A stretch of DNA of 64,000 nt from JACCTU01 sp963769665 (GTDB taxonomy: Bacteria > Actinomycetota > Thermoleophilia > Gaiellales > Gaiellaceae). This document shows, in pieces, positions 46,803 through 55,212 of the stretch (positions are counted from its first letter, which is position 1; every line of letters begins with the position of its first letter). The stretch covers positions 372,001-436,000 of the forward strand of contig CAVYMQ010000002.1 of NCBI GenBank assembly GCA_963769665.1, in the 5' to 3' direction. Made by a program: the position numbers and the translations under genes. The notes beneath the pieces are model-generated. The model ran no database searches and was not told the origin of the DNA. It worked only from the letters and a program-made list of their open reading frames with translations.

Positions 46803-48061
46803 CCGAGCCCGGCCCGGAACGGCCCGGCGTTCTCGGACGCCTGTCGCGGGTCGCCGTCGACGTCCGGCCGCTGCGCTCGTCGCAGTCCTTCCGCCGCCTG
46901 TGGTTCGGCACCGGAATCTCGGCGATCGGCAGCCAGATCACGACCGTCGCGATCCCGATCCAGGTCTGGGACCAGACGCACTCCACGTTCATGGTCGGCC
47001 TGGTCGGGATCGCGGCGTTCGTGCCGCTGGTCACGGTCTCGATCTTCGCCGGCGCGGTCGCCGACGCGGTCGACCGCAGACGGCTCCTGCTGTTCTCCGA
47101 CCTGGGTCTCGCCGCGGTCACCGTCGTGCTCCTGCTCAACGCGCTCGCGGACGACCCGAGCCTGCCGCTGCTGTTCGCTTGCGAGGCCGGGGCGACGGCA
47201 GCCTATGCGTTCCAGCGGCCGGCCCGGAACGCGCTCACGCCGAAGCTCGTGCCCGACGACCAGCTGCTCGCCGCGATCGCGGTCGAGGACGTCGTGTTCA
47301 ACCTCTCGCGTGTCGCAGGCCCCGCGTTGGCGGGCGTGCTGATCGCCACCGTCGGCTTCGCCGGCGCGTACGCGTTCGACCTCGCGACGTTCGGCGCGTC
47401 CCTGATCGCGATCTGGCTCTTGCCTCGTCTGCCGAAGATCGAGGACGCGGAAAGTGTGAGCCTGCGCTCGATCCTCGATGGCTTCCGGCTCGTCGGCCGC
47501 GAGCCCGCGCTGCTCGGGATCTTCACCGTCGACACGGTCGCGATGATCTTCGGGATGCCGAGCGCGCTCTTCCCGGCGTTCGGCGAGGAGCTCGGCGGCG
47601 GCGCGTCGACGGTTGGGCTCTTGTACGCCGCGCCGTCCGCCGGCGCATTCGTTGCGTCCGTCTTCTCGGGCTGGATGACGCGCGTTCGTCGGCAGGGGCT
47701 CGGCGTGTGCGTCGCCGCTGCGGGTTGGGGCGTCGCGATCGGGGCTTTCGGTTTCGCGACGAGCATTCCGCTCGCACTCCTGATGCTCGCGTTTGCGGGC
47801 GGGGCAGACTTCGTCAGCGCGGTCCTGCGCTCGACGATCCTGCTCCAGGTGACGCCCGACTCGATGCGTGGACGACTCTCCGGAATCGAACTGGCTCAGG
47901 TCGCAGGGACGCCGGCGCTCGGCAACCTCGAGGCCGGCGCGCTCGCATCGCTCGTGGGGATCCGCGCGTCAGTGGTCTCGGGCGGCGTGCTCTGCGTGAT
48001 CGGGACGGCGGTCGTCGCTCTCGCGCTGCCCGCGTTCCGCCGCTACGAGAAGCCGACATGA
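46799..48061 (+). CDS. MFS transporter, enterobactin-exporter-like, apparent CTG start
   Basis: About 420 residues, 12-TM drug/siderophore-type MFS (EntS/MFS_3-like): SSQSFRRLWFGTGISAIGSQITTVAIPIQVWDQT is TM1 with its preceding loop, the ADAVDRRRLL loop joins TM2-TM3, and RQGLG...GW and LQVTPDSMRGRLSGIE are typical of the second half. The first canonical start (ATG 46991) would remove TM1. CTG at 46799 within CTGA overlaps the RemA-like stop. ATGA-coupled to the glycosylase gene downstream. Confidence 0.88.
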   Translation: MTEPGPERPGVLGRLSRVAVDVRPLRSSQSFRRLWFGTGISAIGSQITTVAIPIQVWDQTHSTFMVGLVGIAAFVPLVTVSIFAGAVADAVDRRRLLLFSDLGLAAVTVVLLLNALADDPSLPLLFACEAGATAAYAFQRPARNALTPKLVPDDQLLAAIAVEDVVFNLSRVAGPALAGVLIATVGFAGAYAFDLATFGASLIAIWLLPRLPKIEDAESVSLRSILDGFRLVGREPALLGIFTVDTVAMIFGMPSALFPAFGEELGGGASTVGLLYAAPSAGAFVASVFSGWMTRVRRQGLGVCVAAAGWGVAIGAFGFATSIPLALLMLAFAGGADFVSAVLRSTILLQVTPDSMRGRLSGIELAQVAGTPALGNLEAGALASLVGIRASVVSGGVLCVIGTAVVALALPAFRRYEKPT

Positions 48062-48621
48062 TCGAGCGCGACTTCTTCGCGCGCTCGGTGCACGACGTGG
48101 CGCCCGACCTGATCGGCGTCGCGTTTGTCTGCAGCGGCGTCGGCGGCGTGATCGTCGAGGTCGAGGCCTACGACCACGAGGACCCGGCGGCGCACGGCTA
48201 CCGCGGACGCACCGCCAGGAACGCGTCGATGTTCGGCCCGCCGGGCCACGCCTACGTCTACCGCTCCTACGGCATCCACTGGTGCGTGAACTTCGTCTGC
48301 GAGGAGGAAGGGTCGGCATCCGCCGTTCTGATCCGTGCGCTCGAGCCCACCCAGGGGCTCGACGAGATGCGCGGGCGGCGAACGGTCGACGACGTGCGCT
48401 CGCTCTGCTCGGGGCCGGGCAAGCTCACCCAGGCGCTCGGGATCACCGGTGAGCACGACGGTCTTGCGCTCGACCGTCCGCCGTTCGAGCTCGTGCCGCG
48501 TGACGCCGAGCCGGAGATCCTCCGCGGCCCGCGGATCGGGATCAGCAAGGCCGTCGAGCAGCCCTGGCGCTACGGGCTCGCCGGCTCGCGCTTCCTCAGC
48601 CGCGCCCTACGACCAGGCTGA
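48058..48621 (+). CDS. 3-methyladenine DNA glycosylase (AAG/MPG family)
   Basis: A 187-residue AAG-family DNA glycosylase that removes alkylated bases. Visible are FFARSVHDVAPDLIG, IVEVEAYDHEDPAAHGYRG (catalytic E and the conserved Y/H), ARNASMFGPPGHAYVYRSYGIHWC and GPGKLTQALGI. ATG overlaps the MFS stop (ATGA). It converges on the PBP1a gene, overlapping 26 nt. Role: base-excision repair in the cytoplasm. Confidence 0.92.
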   Translation: MIERDFFARSVHDVAPDLIGVAFVCSGVGGVIVEVEAYDHEDPAAHGYRGRTARNASMFGPPGHAYVYRSYGIHWCVNFVCEEEGSASAVLIRALEPTQGLDEMRGRRTVDDVRSLCSGPGKLTQALGITGEHDGLALDRPPFELVPRDAEPEILRGPRIGISKAVEQPWRYGLAGSRFLSRALRPG

Positions 48622-51037
48622 CGACGATGCCCGGCTTTGCGGCGAGCCCGGCGACAGGCGCCTGCGCGACGATGCGTCCCGCCTTGCCGTCCGTGAAGCC
48701 GGCGACGTCCATCCGGAGTTGGAGCTTTCGGAGCTTGGCGCGGGCCTCGCGCGGCGTCAGCCCCGTGAGCTTGGGGATCACGCCGTGCAACGGCTTCGGC
48801 ACGATCAGCGTCACCGTGTCGTAGGACGAGAGCCGCCCGCGTGCGGGCACCTGATCGACGACGCGGTCGACGCGCTGCAGCGGCTTCGCCGGCTGGTACG
48901 CGATCACGGACTCGAGCGGCTGCGCCGCCAGCCGGATCCGCGCGAGGTCGACCCTCTGGCCGACGACGCGTGGCACCTCGACCTCGTTGGGCTTGCAGTT
49001 CGCGGTTCGCTTCGGCCCGTAGGTCGTGAAGTAGACGATCGAGAGCGCCCCTCGGCAGAGCCCGTTGTCGAGCAGCAGGCGTCCGTCCCTGCGGATGACG
49101 CGCTTCGTCGTGCCTGACAGGAACGGTGGCGCGCTGAACGACTCGGGCTCGTCGCCGCGAAGGCGTAGCGCCGACTCGGCGAACGACTTCCAGATCAGCG
49201 CGGGGAACGTCCCGCCCGCCACCGGATCGCCGTGGTACTCCGTCAGCATCGGCTTCAGCGTGTCCGGGTCTCCGACCCAGACCGCGATGACGAGCTGCGG
49301 GGTGTACCCGACGAACCACGCGTCGCCGTAGTTCTCGGTCGTCCCGGTCTTGCCCGCGACCGGACGGTCGGCGAGCGCAGCGCGCTTGCCGGTTCCTGAC
49401 TGCACGACGTGCTGCAGCAGCGAGTTCACGGTCTGCGCGGTCGTCTTCCGCAGGACCGAGACGGGTCGCACCTCGTTCTCGAGCGGCTTCTCCTTCCCGG
49501 GCTGCTCGAGGCGGATGACAGCGCGCGGGACGTTGCCGAAGATCGACCCGTCGACACGCAGACCCCCGGTCGGGAACGCCGCGTACGCGCGCGCGAGTTC
49601 GAGCGGGTTCACCGCTTCGGCGCCGAGCCCGATCGCGAAGTACGGGTTGAGCTTGCTACGGACGCCGAGCAAGCGGGCGGTCGAGCTCACGGCCTTCGGG
49701 CCGACTATTTCGGTCAGCTGCGCGTAGACGGTGTTGTCCGAGTGCGTGGTTGCGTCGTCGAGGCTGATCGCGCCGAGATAGGCGTGGTCGTAGTTGGACA
49801 CGTGCCACGTCCGGTCGCCCAGCGAGATCGAGATCGGCTTGGAGACGAACGTCGACCCGGGCGCGATCCCCTGCTGAAGCCCGGCCGCGAGGACGAACGG
49901 CTTGAAGGCCGAGCCCGGCTGCCGCTGCGCCTGCGCGGCGAGGTTGAACTGGCTCTCGCGGAAGTTCCTGCCTCCGACCATCGCGACGACGCTGCCGTCT
50001 CGCGGGTCGATCGCGACGAGCGCTGCTGCCGGCCCTTCGGGGTCGGGAAGCCACTTCGCGATCGCACGGCGGGCAGCCTTCTGCAGCGCAAGGTCGATCG
50101 ACGTCGTGACGCGGAAGCCGCCGCCGAACACCTTGGCTGCGCCGTACTCGGCGATCAACTGCTGTTTCACGTAGTTCGCGAAGTACGGGGCGACCGGCGT
50201 GTTCACCGACGGCGGCTGCATCTCCTCCGCCTTGGGCAGCGGCGCCGCCGACGCGGCGATCGAGTCGCGCCGCGAGATCTTCCCCTGCTCGAAGAGGAGC
50301 CGCAGGATCAGGTTGCGGCGCGCGCGAGCATCGCGCGGGTTCGCGACGGGATCGAACTGCGACGGGTCCTTCGGCACTGCGGCCAGCAGCGCGGCTTCCG
50401 GAAGTGTCAGCGCGGCGGCGCCGTGACCGAAGTACGTGAGCGCGGCCTGCTGAACGCCGTACGCGCCATTGCCAAAATAAATCGTGTTCAGGTACGCGGT
50501 GAGGATCTCGTCCTTGTCCCAGCGCTGCTCGAGCTGCCACGCGAGCGCCGCTTCCTTCACCTTGCGGCTGATCGTGCGGTCGTCCTTCACGATCGCGTTC
50601 TTCACGAACTGCTGCGTGATCGTCGAGCCACCCTGAACGACGCTCTTGTTCGTGATGTCCTCCCAGCCCGCGCGAAGGATCCCGCGGAGGTCGACGCCGT
50701 CGTGCTCGTTGAAGCGCCGATCTTCGATCGCGACGATCGCATGCTTCATCAGCGGCGAGATCTCGTCGGGCTCGAGCAGCACGCGGCTCTCGTTGCCCCT
50801 CAAGACGGCCAGGATCGTCTTGCCGTCGTTCGCGTAGATGTAGCCGTCCCGCTCAGCCTCCACCTGATAGCGGGGGTCGAGCTTCGGGATCTCGCCCGCC
50901 AGCGCGGTCACGAAGCCGAACGTGAAGGCGGTCGAGCAGAGCAGCGCCAGAACCCCCAGGAGGACCAGGAGACGGAGCTTGCGAATCCTGCGCCGGGGCT
51001 TCGGAGGCGCAGCCGTTGAGGGTCTGCGACGAAGCAC
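48596..51037 (-). CDS. class A penicillin-binding protein with two PASTA domains
   Basis: 813 residues. Cytoplasmic Pro/Arg tail, one transmembrane helix (about 21-47), GT51 glycosyltransferase with catalytic E105 in IEDRRFNEHDG and GGSTITQQ, and transpeptidase domain with S376-x-x-K379 in GSAFKPF, S433-D-N in HSDNTV and K563-T-G in GKTGTTE. Two C-terminal PASTA domains (about 680-745 and 746-813: VPRVVGQRVDLARIRL, IPKLTGLTPREARAKLR) bind muropeptides. Builds and cross-links peptidoglycan. GTG at 51037. Confidence 0.95.
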   Translation of the reverse strand: MLRRRPSTAAPPKPRRRIRKLRLLVLLGVLALLCSTAFTFGFVTALAGEIPKLDPRYQVEAERDGYIYANDGKTILAVLRGNESRVLLEPDEISPLMKHAIVAIEDRRFNEHDGVDLRGILRAGWEDITNKSVVQGGSTITQQFVKNAIVKDDRTISRKVKEAALAWQLEQRWDKDEILTAYLNTIYFGNGAYGVQQAALTYFGHGAAALTLPEAALLAAVPKDPSQFDPVANPRDARARRNLILRLLFEQGKISRRDSIAASAAPLPKAEEMQPPSVNTPVAPYFANYVKQQLIAEYGAAKVFGGGFRVTTSIDLALQKAARRAIAKWLPDPEGPAAALVAIDPRDGSVVAMVGGRNFRESQFNLAAQAQRQPGSAFKPFVLAAGLQQGIAPGSTFVSKPISISLGDRTWHVSNYDHAYLGAISLDDATTHSDNTVYAQLTEIVGPKAVSSTARLLGVRSKLNPYFAIGLGAEAVNPLELARAYAAFPTGGLRVDGSIFGNVPRAVIRLEQPGKEKPLENEVRPVSVLRKTTAQTVNSLLQHVVQSGTGKRAALADRPVAGKTGTTENYGDAWFVGYTPQLVIAVWVGDPDTLKPMLTEYHGDPVAGGTFPALIWKSFAESALRLRGDEPESFSAPPFLSGTTKRVIRRDGRLLLDNGLCRGALSIVYFTTYGPKRTANCKPNEVEVPRVVGQRVDLARIRLAAQPLESVIAYQPAKPLQRVDRVVDQVPARGRLSSYDTVTLIVPKPLHGVIPKLTGLTPREARAKLRKLQLRMDVAGFTDGKAGRIVAQAPVAGLAAKPGIVVSLVVGRG

Positions 51038-51098
51038 GGAGGGCCGATTCTAGCCTGGCGCAGGGCGGCCCCGGTTGCCCGGAGCCGCCCTGCTCGAC

Positions 51099-52358
51099 CT
51101 ACGAAAACGAGTCGGGGTCCTGCTTCACGATCGCGGCAGCGAGCGTGTCCCCGGTCATCCACATGTGTGCGGTGGCCTCGCGGAGCAGCATGTACGCCTG
51201 CTCGTAGTCGCCCGCCGCGTAGGCGTCGATCTGGCCCTTCAACTGCTGGACGTGCTCGGTGATCGATGCGCGGAGCGCTGTCTGCGGCAGGTCCGTCGCG
51301 TCGGCGAGGAAGCCGCTGAACGCCTCGATGTAGCCACTCAGGTCGTTGACAGCCTTCGTCTGGCCCGCCTTGTCCTGCTTGGCGAGCGCGGTCGTGTACG
51401 CGACGAAGAACTTGATGTGGTCGCGCCACATCGCCTTGCCGTCGAGGAACGTCTTCGCGGCCTCGTCTCCGTAGACGGAACCGATCGCCTCGGAGAGGTC
51501 GACGGCGTTCGCGTCGAGCGCCGCACCGATCGCTGCGAAGTCGGGCTCTGCCTTCAGGCCCTTCTGCGTGGCGAACTGTGCGAGCAGTGCGTGCTCGCCC
51601 AGCAGCTTCCCGAGCGTCGCGCGGAGGTCGGACGCCGACTGCGTCGTGTTCCCCATCGAGTACTTGTCGGGCGACTGCTCGGCGATCGCGGCGGCGAGCG
51701 TGTCGCCGGTCATCGCCATGTGGTCGTAGGCCATCCGCTCGTTGTCGTAGGCCGTCTCGTAGTCCCCGGCGGCGTACGCGTCGAGCTGTGCCTTCAGCTG
51801 CGTGACGTGCTCGGTGATCCCCTTGCGAAGCGCATCCTGCGGGAGTCCCGTTGCGTCGGCGAGGAAGCCGCTGAACGCCTCGATGTAGCCCTTCAGGTCG
51901 TTCACCGCCTTCGTCTGGCCGGCCTGGTCCTTCTTCGCGACCGCGGTCGTGTAGTTGACGAAGAACTTGATGTGGTCGCGCCAGAGCGCCTTGCCGTCCA
52001 GGAACGTGTTCCTGGCTTCTTCGCCGTAGACCGAGCCGATCGCGTCGCCGAGCTCGACGCTGTTCGCGTCGACGGCTGCTGCGATCGCCTCGAAGTCCGG
52101 CTTGCCCTTCAGGCCCTTCTGCGTTGCGACCATGGCGAGCGTCGCGTGCTCCGACAGGAGCCGGTCGAGCGTGATGCGCAGGTCGACGGCCGGGCTCGAC
52201 GTGGCGGTCGCCATGCCGTCCATGCCGTCCATGTCCATAGTCTCGGTCGTCGCCGTTCCGCCTGCCTCGTTGTCGTCGTCGCTCATGCAGCCTGCGAGTC
52301 CGACCGTCAGCACGAGCAAGAGCAGCGCGACGAGCTTCAGTGGTTGCGTGGTCATCAT
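51099..52358 (-). CDS. lipoprotein with a tandem-duplicated helical domain
   Basis: 419 residues. Lipobox LTVGLAGC (Cys24), an acidic/Met-rich linker (MDMDGMDGM), then two ~175-residue repeats (about 59-232 and 243-419) nearly identical over long stretches (FLDGKA-WRDHIKFFV-YTTA, KAVNDL-GYIEAFSGFLADAT). Each repeat holds regularly spaced His (SEH, WRDH, TEH, DHM or HMW) in what look like four-helix bundles, so metal or haem binding is possible. It lies just downstream of the ECF sigma and anti-sigma genes and may be in their regulon. No family of known function recognised. Confidence 0.78.
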   Translation of the reverse strand: MMTTQPLKLVALLLLVLTVGLAGCMSDDDNEAGGTATTETMDMDGMDGMATATSSPAVDLRITLDRLLSEHATLAMVATQKGLKGKPDFEAIAAAVDANSVELGDAIGSVYGEEARNTFLDGKALWRDHIKFFVNYTTAVAKKDQAGQTKAVNDLKGYIEAFSGFLADATGLPQDALRKGITEHVTQLKAQLDAYAAGDYETAYDNERMAYDHMAMTGDTLAAAIAEQSPDKYSMGNTTQSASDLRATLGKLLGEHALLAQFATQKGLKAEPDFAAIGAALDANAVDLSEAIGSVYGDEAAKTFLDGKAMWRDHIKFFVAYTTALAKQDKAGQTKAVNDLSGYIEAFSGFLADATDLPQTALRASITEHVQQLKGQIDAYAAGDYEQAYMLLREATAHMWMTGDTLAAAIVKQDPDSFS

Positions 52359-52413
52359 CCCCCTCTAGGTCAGTGGTCGAGCAGGGATGGTTCGCGCGAC
52401 CTGCGCGAGTGGT

Positions 52414-53091
52414 TCAGATGCCTGCGGTGAAGATGGGATCGCTCGTCGGCGCATCGGCGCCGCCGGCGTCCTCGACCGTGACGGCGACGCCGGAGCCGGG
52501 CGGGACCGGTCGCGTCAGACGCACGACGTCACGCTCGTGTCTCGCGTCGAAGACGCCGGCCGGCAGCATCTGGTCGCCCTCGGCGACCCAGAGCTCGTAG
52601 GTCTTGCCTTCGGGTGCGGTCGCAAGTCCCGACACGACGAGTGCCGCCTCGCCGGTGTCCGTCACGACGACGCGGCCGTTGGCGCCCTGCAGCGGAATCG
52701 ACTTCGCGTCGGGGTCCGCCAGAATCGCCGAGATCGCGCGTTCGCGGTCGAGCTGGTCCGAGACGGACGATCCCCACAAGCCCAGTGCAATCGCGACGGT
52801 CGCAGCGACTGCGGCCGCGGCGCCGAGCGCCGCGGGCCACCGCCGCCGAATCGGGACGACGTTCGAACGCTCCGCGCGCGCAGCGTCGAGAATCCGGTCT
52901 CGCAGCTCGGGCGGAGGCGCGGGTGACTCGACCCCGTACGCCAGCATCGCGACCGGGTCGCGCAGCTCCGCGAGCTCCTCGCGGCAGCGCTCGCACGTCG
53001 CCAGGTGCGCCTCGTAGCGCTCCTGGTCGTGAGGATCGAGCGCGTCGAGGGCGTAGGCCGCGGTCAGGTCGTGGATTAGGTCGTCTGCCAT
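52414..53091 (-). CDS. anti-sigma factor, RskA-like with zinc motif
   Basis: 225 residues. The cytoplasmic anti-sigma domain (residues 1-60) has the zinc-associated motif YEAHLATCERCREEL (H-x-x-x-C-x-x-C), a transmembrane helix is at about 86-105 (WPAALGAAAAVAATVAIALGL), and the extracellular RskA domain contains GSSVSDQLDR... YELWVAEGDQML. It would sequester the adjacent ECF sigma factor until a membrane signal triggers its proteolysis. Its start overlaps the sigma gene by 16 nt, ensuring matched synthesis. Confidence 0.9.
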   Translation of the reverse strand: MADDLIHDLTAAYALDALDPHDQERYEAHLATCERCREELAELRDPVAMLAYGVESPAPPPELRDRILDAARAERSNVVPIRRRWPAALGAAAAVAATVAIALGLWGSSVSDQLDRERAISAILADPDAKSIPLQGANGRVVVTDTGEAALVVSGLATAPEGKTYELWVAEGDQMLPAGVFDARHERDVVRLTRPVPPGSGVAVTVEDAGGADAPTSDPIFTAGI

Positions 53092-53717
53092 CGCTCTGGT
53101 TCGTGGTCGGGTTCTTCGAGCAACTCGCGCAGGCGCGCGAGCCCGGTGAACATCCTGCTCTTGATCGTGCCGAGCGGCTGCCCGAGCCGCTCTGCCAGCT
53201 CGGACTGCGTGAAGCCACCGTAGTACGCGAGCTCGATTGCCTCGCGCTGCTGGTCAGGAAGCTGTCGAAGCGCAGCTTGCACGCGCTCCCGCTCGAGCCG
53301 CAGCCAGGCTTCCTCGTCCACTGCTCCGCCGGCAATCGATTCGACGTCCGGGAGTTGGTCTGCCCGCCTTCGCTCTTCGCGCCGGACGAGGTCGACCGCC
53401 CGGCGGTGCACGAACGTCATGATCCACGTGCTCGGCTTCGAGCGCTCGGGGATGTAGCGGTGCGCGGAGCGCCAGACGGCGAGAAACGCCTCCTGCACGG
53501 CGTCCTCGGCCAGCGCGCCGTCGCGCAGTACGCGGAAAGCGAGCCCGTAGGCGACCCGTCCATAGCGGTCGTAGAGCGCCGCCAGCGCCGGCTCCTCGCC
53601 GCGCGCGGCGAGGGCGATCAGCGCTTGGTCGGAGAGATGGACGACGTCGGGCGGCACGTGGCGGCTACGTGGTGGAGCAGAGCGCGCGAACGGTAGCAGG
53701 GTCGCGGCGACTGTCAT
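53076..53717 (-). CDS. ECF sigma factor, SigK-like
   Basis: 213 residues. Region 2: ALYDRYGRVAYGLAFRVLRDGALAEDAVQEAFLAVWRSAHRY then KPSTWIMTFVHRRAVDLVRREERR. Region 4: LRQLPDQQREAIELAYYGGFTQSELAERLGQPLGTIKSRMFTGLARLR. The GTIKSRMF recognition helix is the standard ECF form. About 25 extra N-terminal residues precede region 2. ATG at 53717. It pairs with the RskA-type anti-sigma and is divergent from a DUF4331/TPR operon across a 145-bp gap containing a dyad. Confidence 0.92.
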   Translation of the reverse strand: MTVAATLLPFARSAPPRSRHVPPDVVHLSDQALIALAARGEEPALAALYDRYGRVAYGLAFRVLRDGALAEDAVQEAFLAVWRSAHRYIPERSKPSTWIMTFVHRRAVDLVRREERRRADQLPDVESIAGGAVDEEAWLRLERERVQAALRQLPDQQREAIELAYYGGFTQSELAERLGQPLGTIKSRMFTGLARLRELLEEPDHEPERWQTT

Positions 53718-53753
53718 CTCAAATCTCGTTCGGCGGCCGGAGGCCGTTGGTTC

Positions 53754-53769
53754 GAACGTTCACCCGTTC
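53754..53769. promoter_or_regulatory. inverted repeat in the sigma/DUF4331 divergent region
   Basis: GAACG (53754-53758), loop TTCACC, CGTTC (53765-53769). It sits 37 bp upstream of the ECF sigma start and 94 bp before the DUF4331 start. Nearby TGAACC (53773-53778) resembles an ECF -35. Could be an operator or overlapping ECF promoters; not assigned. Confidence 0.35.
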
Positions 53770-53862
53770 GAGTGAACCGCCCGGACGTGTCCCGCGAATG
53801 CGCCCCCGATGACGGCCGCCACATCGACCCAGTGCCGTCGCAAAGGAGAGGGGAGCACCTCG

Positions 53863-55212
53863 ATGCGAAGAGTGACCATTGCAGTACTCGCGCTCGCGGC
53901 GGCGGCTATCGTCGCTGTAGTGCTGGGGGGCCCGGCGCCAAACGCCGGCAAGGCCTCGAGCCATCGCGAGGCGCCGTCGATCTCGGAAGACCCGACGGCG
54001 GACAACACCGACCTGTACGCGTTCCGCAGCCCGGATCGTCCGGACACGGTCACGATCATCTCGAACGTCATCCCGGCGGAAGATCCAGCCGCGGGGCCGA
54101 TGTACTACGAGTTCTCGCCGTCGGCCCGTTACAACGTCTACCTCGACCGAAGCGGGGACGGCCGCGCGGAGATCACGTACCGCTTCAGCTTCCGTCCGAG
54201 CACGCGGGTCGCGTTCCTGCGGAACACGGTGCAGCCGTACACGGTGACTCGGATCGAGAACGGCCGCTCGCAGGTCGTTGCAACAGGGAACACGCCGCCG
54301 AACAACATCGGCCCGCGCACGACCCCCGGTTACCGGCAGCTCGCGCAGAACGCCGTAGGGCAGCTCGCGGGCGGCGGCCTGGTCTTCGCAGGCCAACGTG
54401 ATGACGCGTTCTTCGGCGACATCGGAGCGATCTTCGACTCGCTCGGCTTCCGTCGCGGGACGGGGAACGCAGGGGGTGGCAAGGACTTCTTCGCCGGCTA
54501 CGGCGTGCACACCATCTCGCTGCAACTGCCGATTGCGAGCTTGGCCGACCCTGACGGGATCGTCGGCGTCTGGACGTCGGTCGATCGTCAGCAGCTCCGC
54601 GTTCAGACCGTCACGAAGAAGGTGCGCGGCAAGAACGTCAAGAGCACGGTCGTCAGCCGTCCGTGGGTGCAAGTCTCCCGCCTCGGCAACCCGCTCGTCA
54701 ACGAGGTGATCATCCCGACCGCGCAGAAGGACGCGTGGAACCGGAGCATCCCGAGCGGCGACTCGCGCTACGTCGGGCTCTACACGCAGCCCGTCCTCGC
54801 AGCGCTGATCAACCAGCTCTACCCCGGTGTCGTCAACGCGCCCGAGCAGAACCGCGACGATCTCGTCTCGGTGCTCCTCACGGGCGTGCCGAACCTGAAC
54901 TTCACCGGCCAGACGCAGGCGGACATGCTTCGCCTGAACCTCTCGATCGCGCCGACCTCGGCCGTTGGAGCAGGTAACCGCCTCGGCGTCTTCGGCAACG
55001 ACCTCGCGGGCTTCCCGAACGGGCGGCGCCTCGAGGACGACGTGATCGACATCGCCGAGCGTGCGGTTGCCGGGAAGCTGAAGGGCAACGCGAACGCTGA
55101 CGCGCTGGGCGACGGCGTGAACGCGAACGACGTGCCGTTCCTGACGACGTTCCCGTATCAGGCCGATCCGTTCAGCGGCTTCGACAACACGAAGGGCCAG
55201 CAGAAGCCGTGA
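53863..55212 (+). CDS. DUF4331 family exported protein
   Basis: 449 residues. N-terminal signal/anchor (VTIAVLALAAAAIVAVVLGGPAPNAGKA), then SHREAPSISEDPTADNTDLYAF, the defining opening of DUF4331 proteins, whose conserved SHREAP is universal in the family. It has a beta-rich middle (YYEFSPSARYNVYLDRSGDG), a VPNLNFTGQTQADMLRLNL segment and the C-terminal GRRLEDDVIDIAERA with VPFLTTFPYQADPF. ATG at 53863 follows AAGGAGAGGGGAG. GTGA-coupled to the TPR gene. Function unknown; extracellular. Confidence 0.9.
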   Translation: MRRVTIAVLALAAAAIVAVVLGGPAPNAGKASSHREAPSISEDPTADNTDLYAFRSPDRPDTVTIISNVIPAEDPAAGPMYYEFSPSARYNVYLDRSGDGRAEITYRFSFRPSTRVAFLRNTVQPYTVTRIENGRSQVVATGNTPPNNIGPRTTPGYRQLAQNAVGQLAGGGLVFAGQRDDAFFGDIGAIFDSLGFRRGTGNAGGGKDFFAGYGVHTISLQLPIASLADPDGIVGVWTSVDRQQLRVQTVTKKVRGKNVKSTVVSRPWVQVSRLGNPLVNEVIIPTAQKDAWNRSIPSGDSRYVGLYTQPVLAALINQLYPGVVNAPEQNRDDLVSVLLTGVPNLNFTGQTQADMLRLNLSIAPTSAVGAGNRLGVFGNDLAGFPNGRRLEDDVIDIAERAVAGKLKGNANADALGDGVNANDVPFLTTFPYQADPFSGFDNTKGQQKP

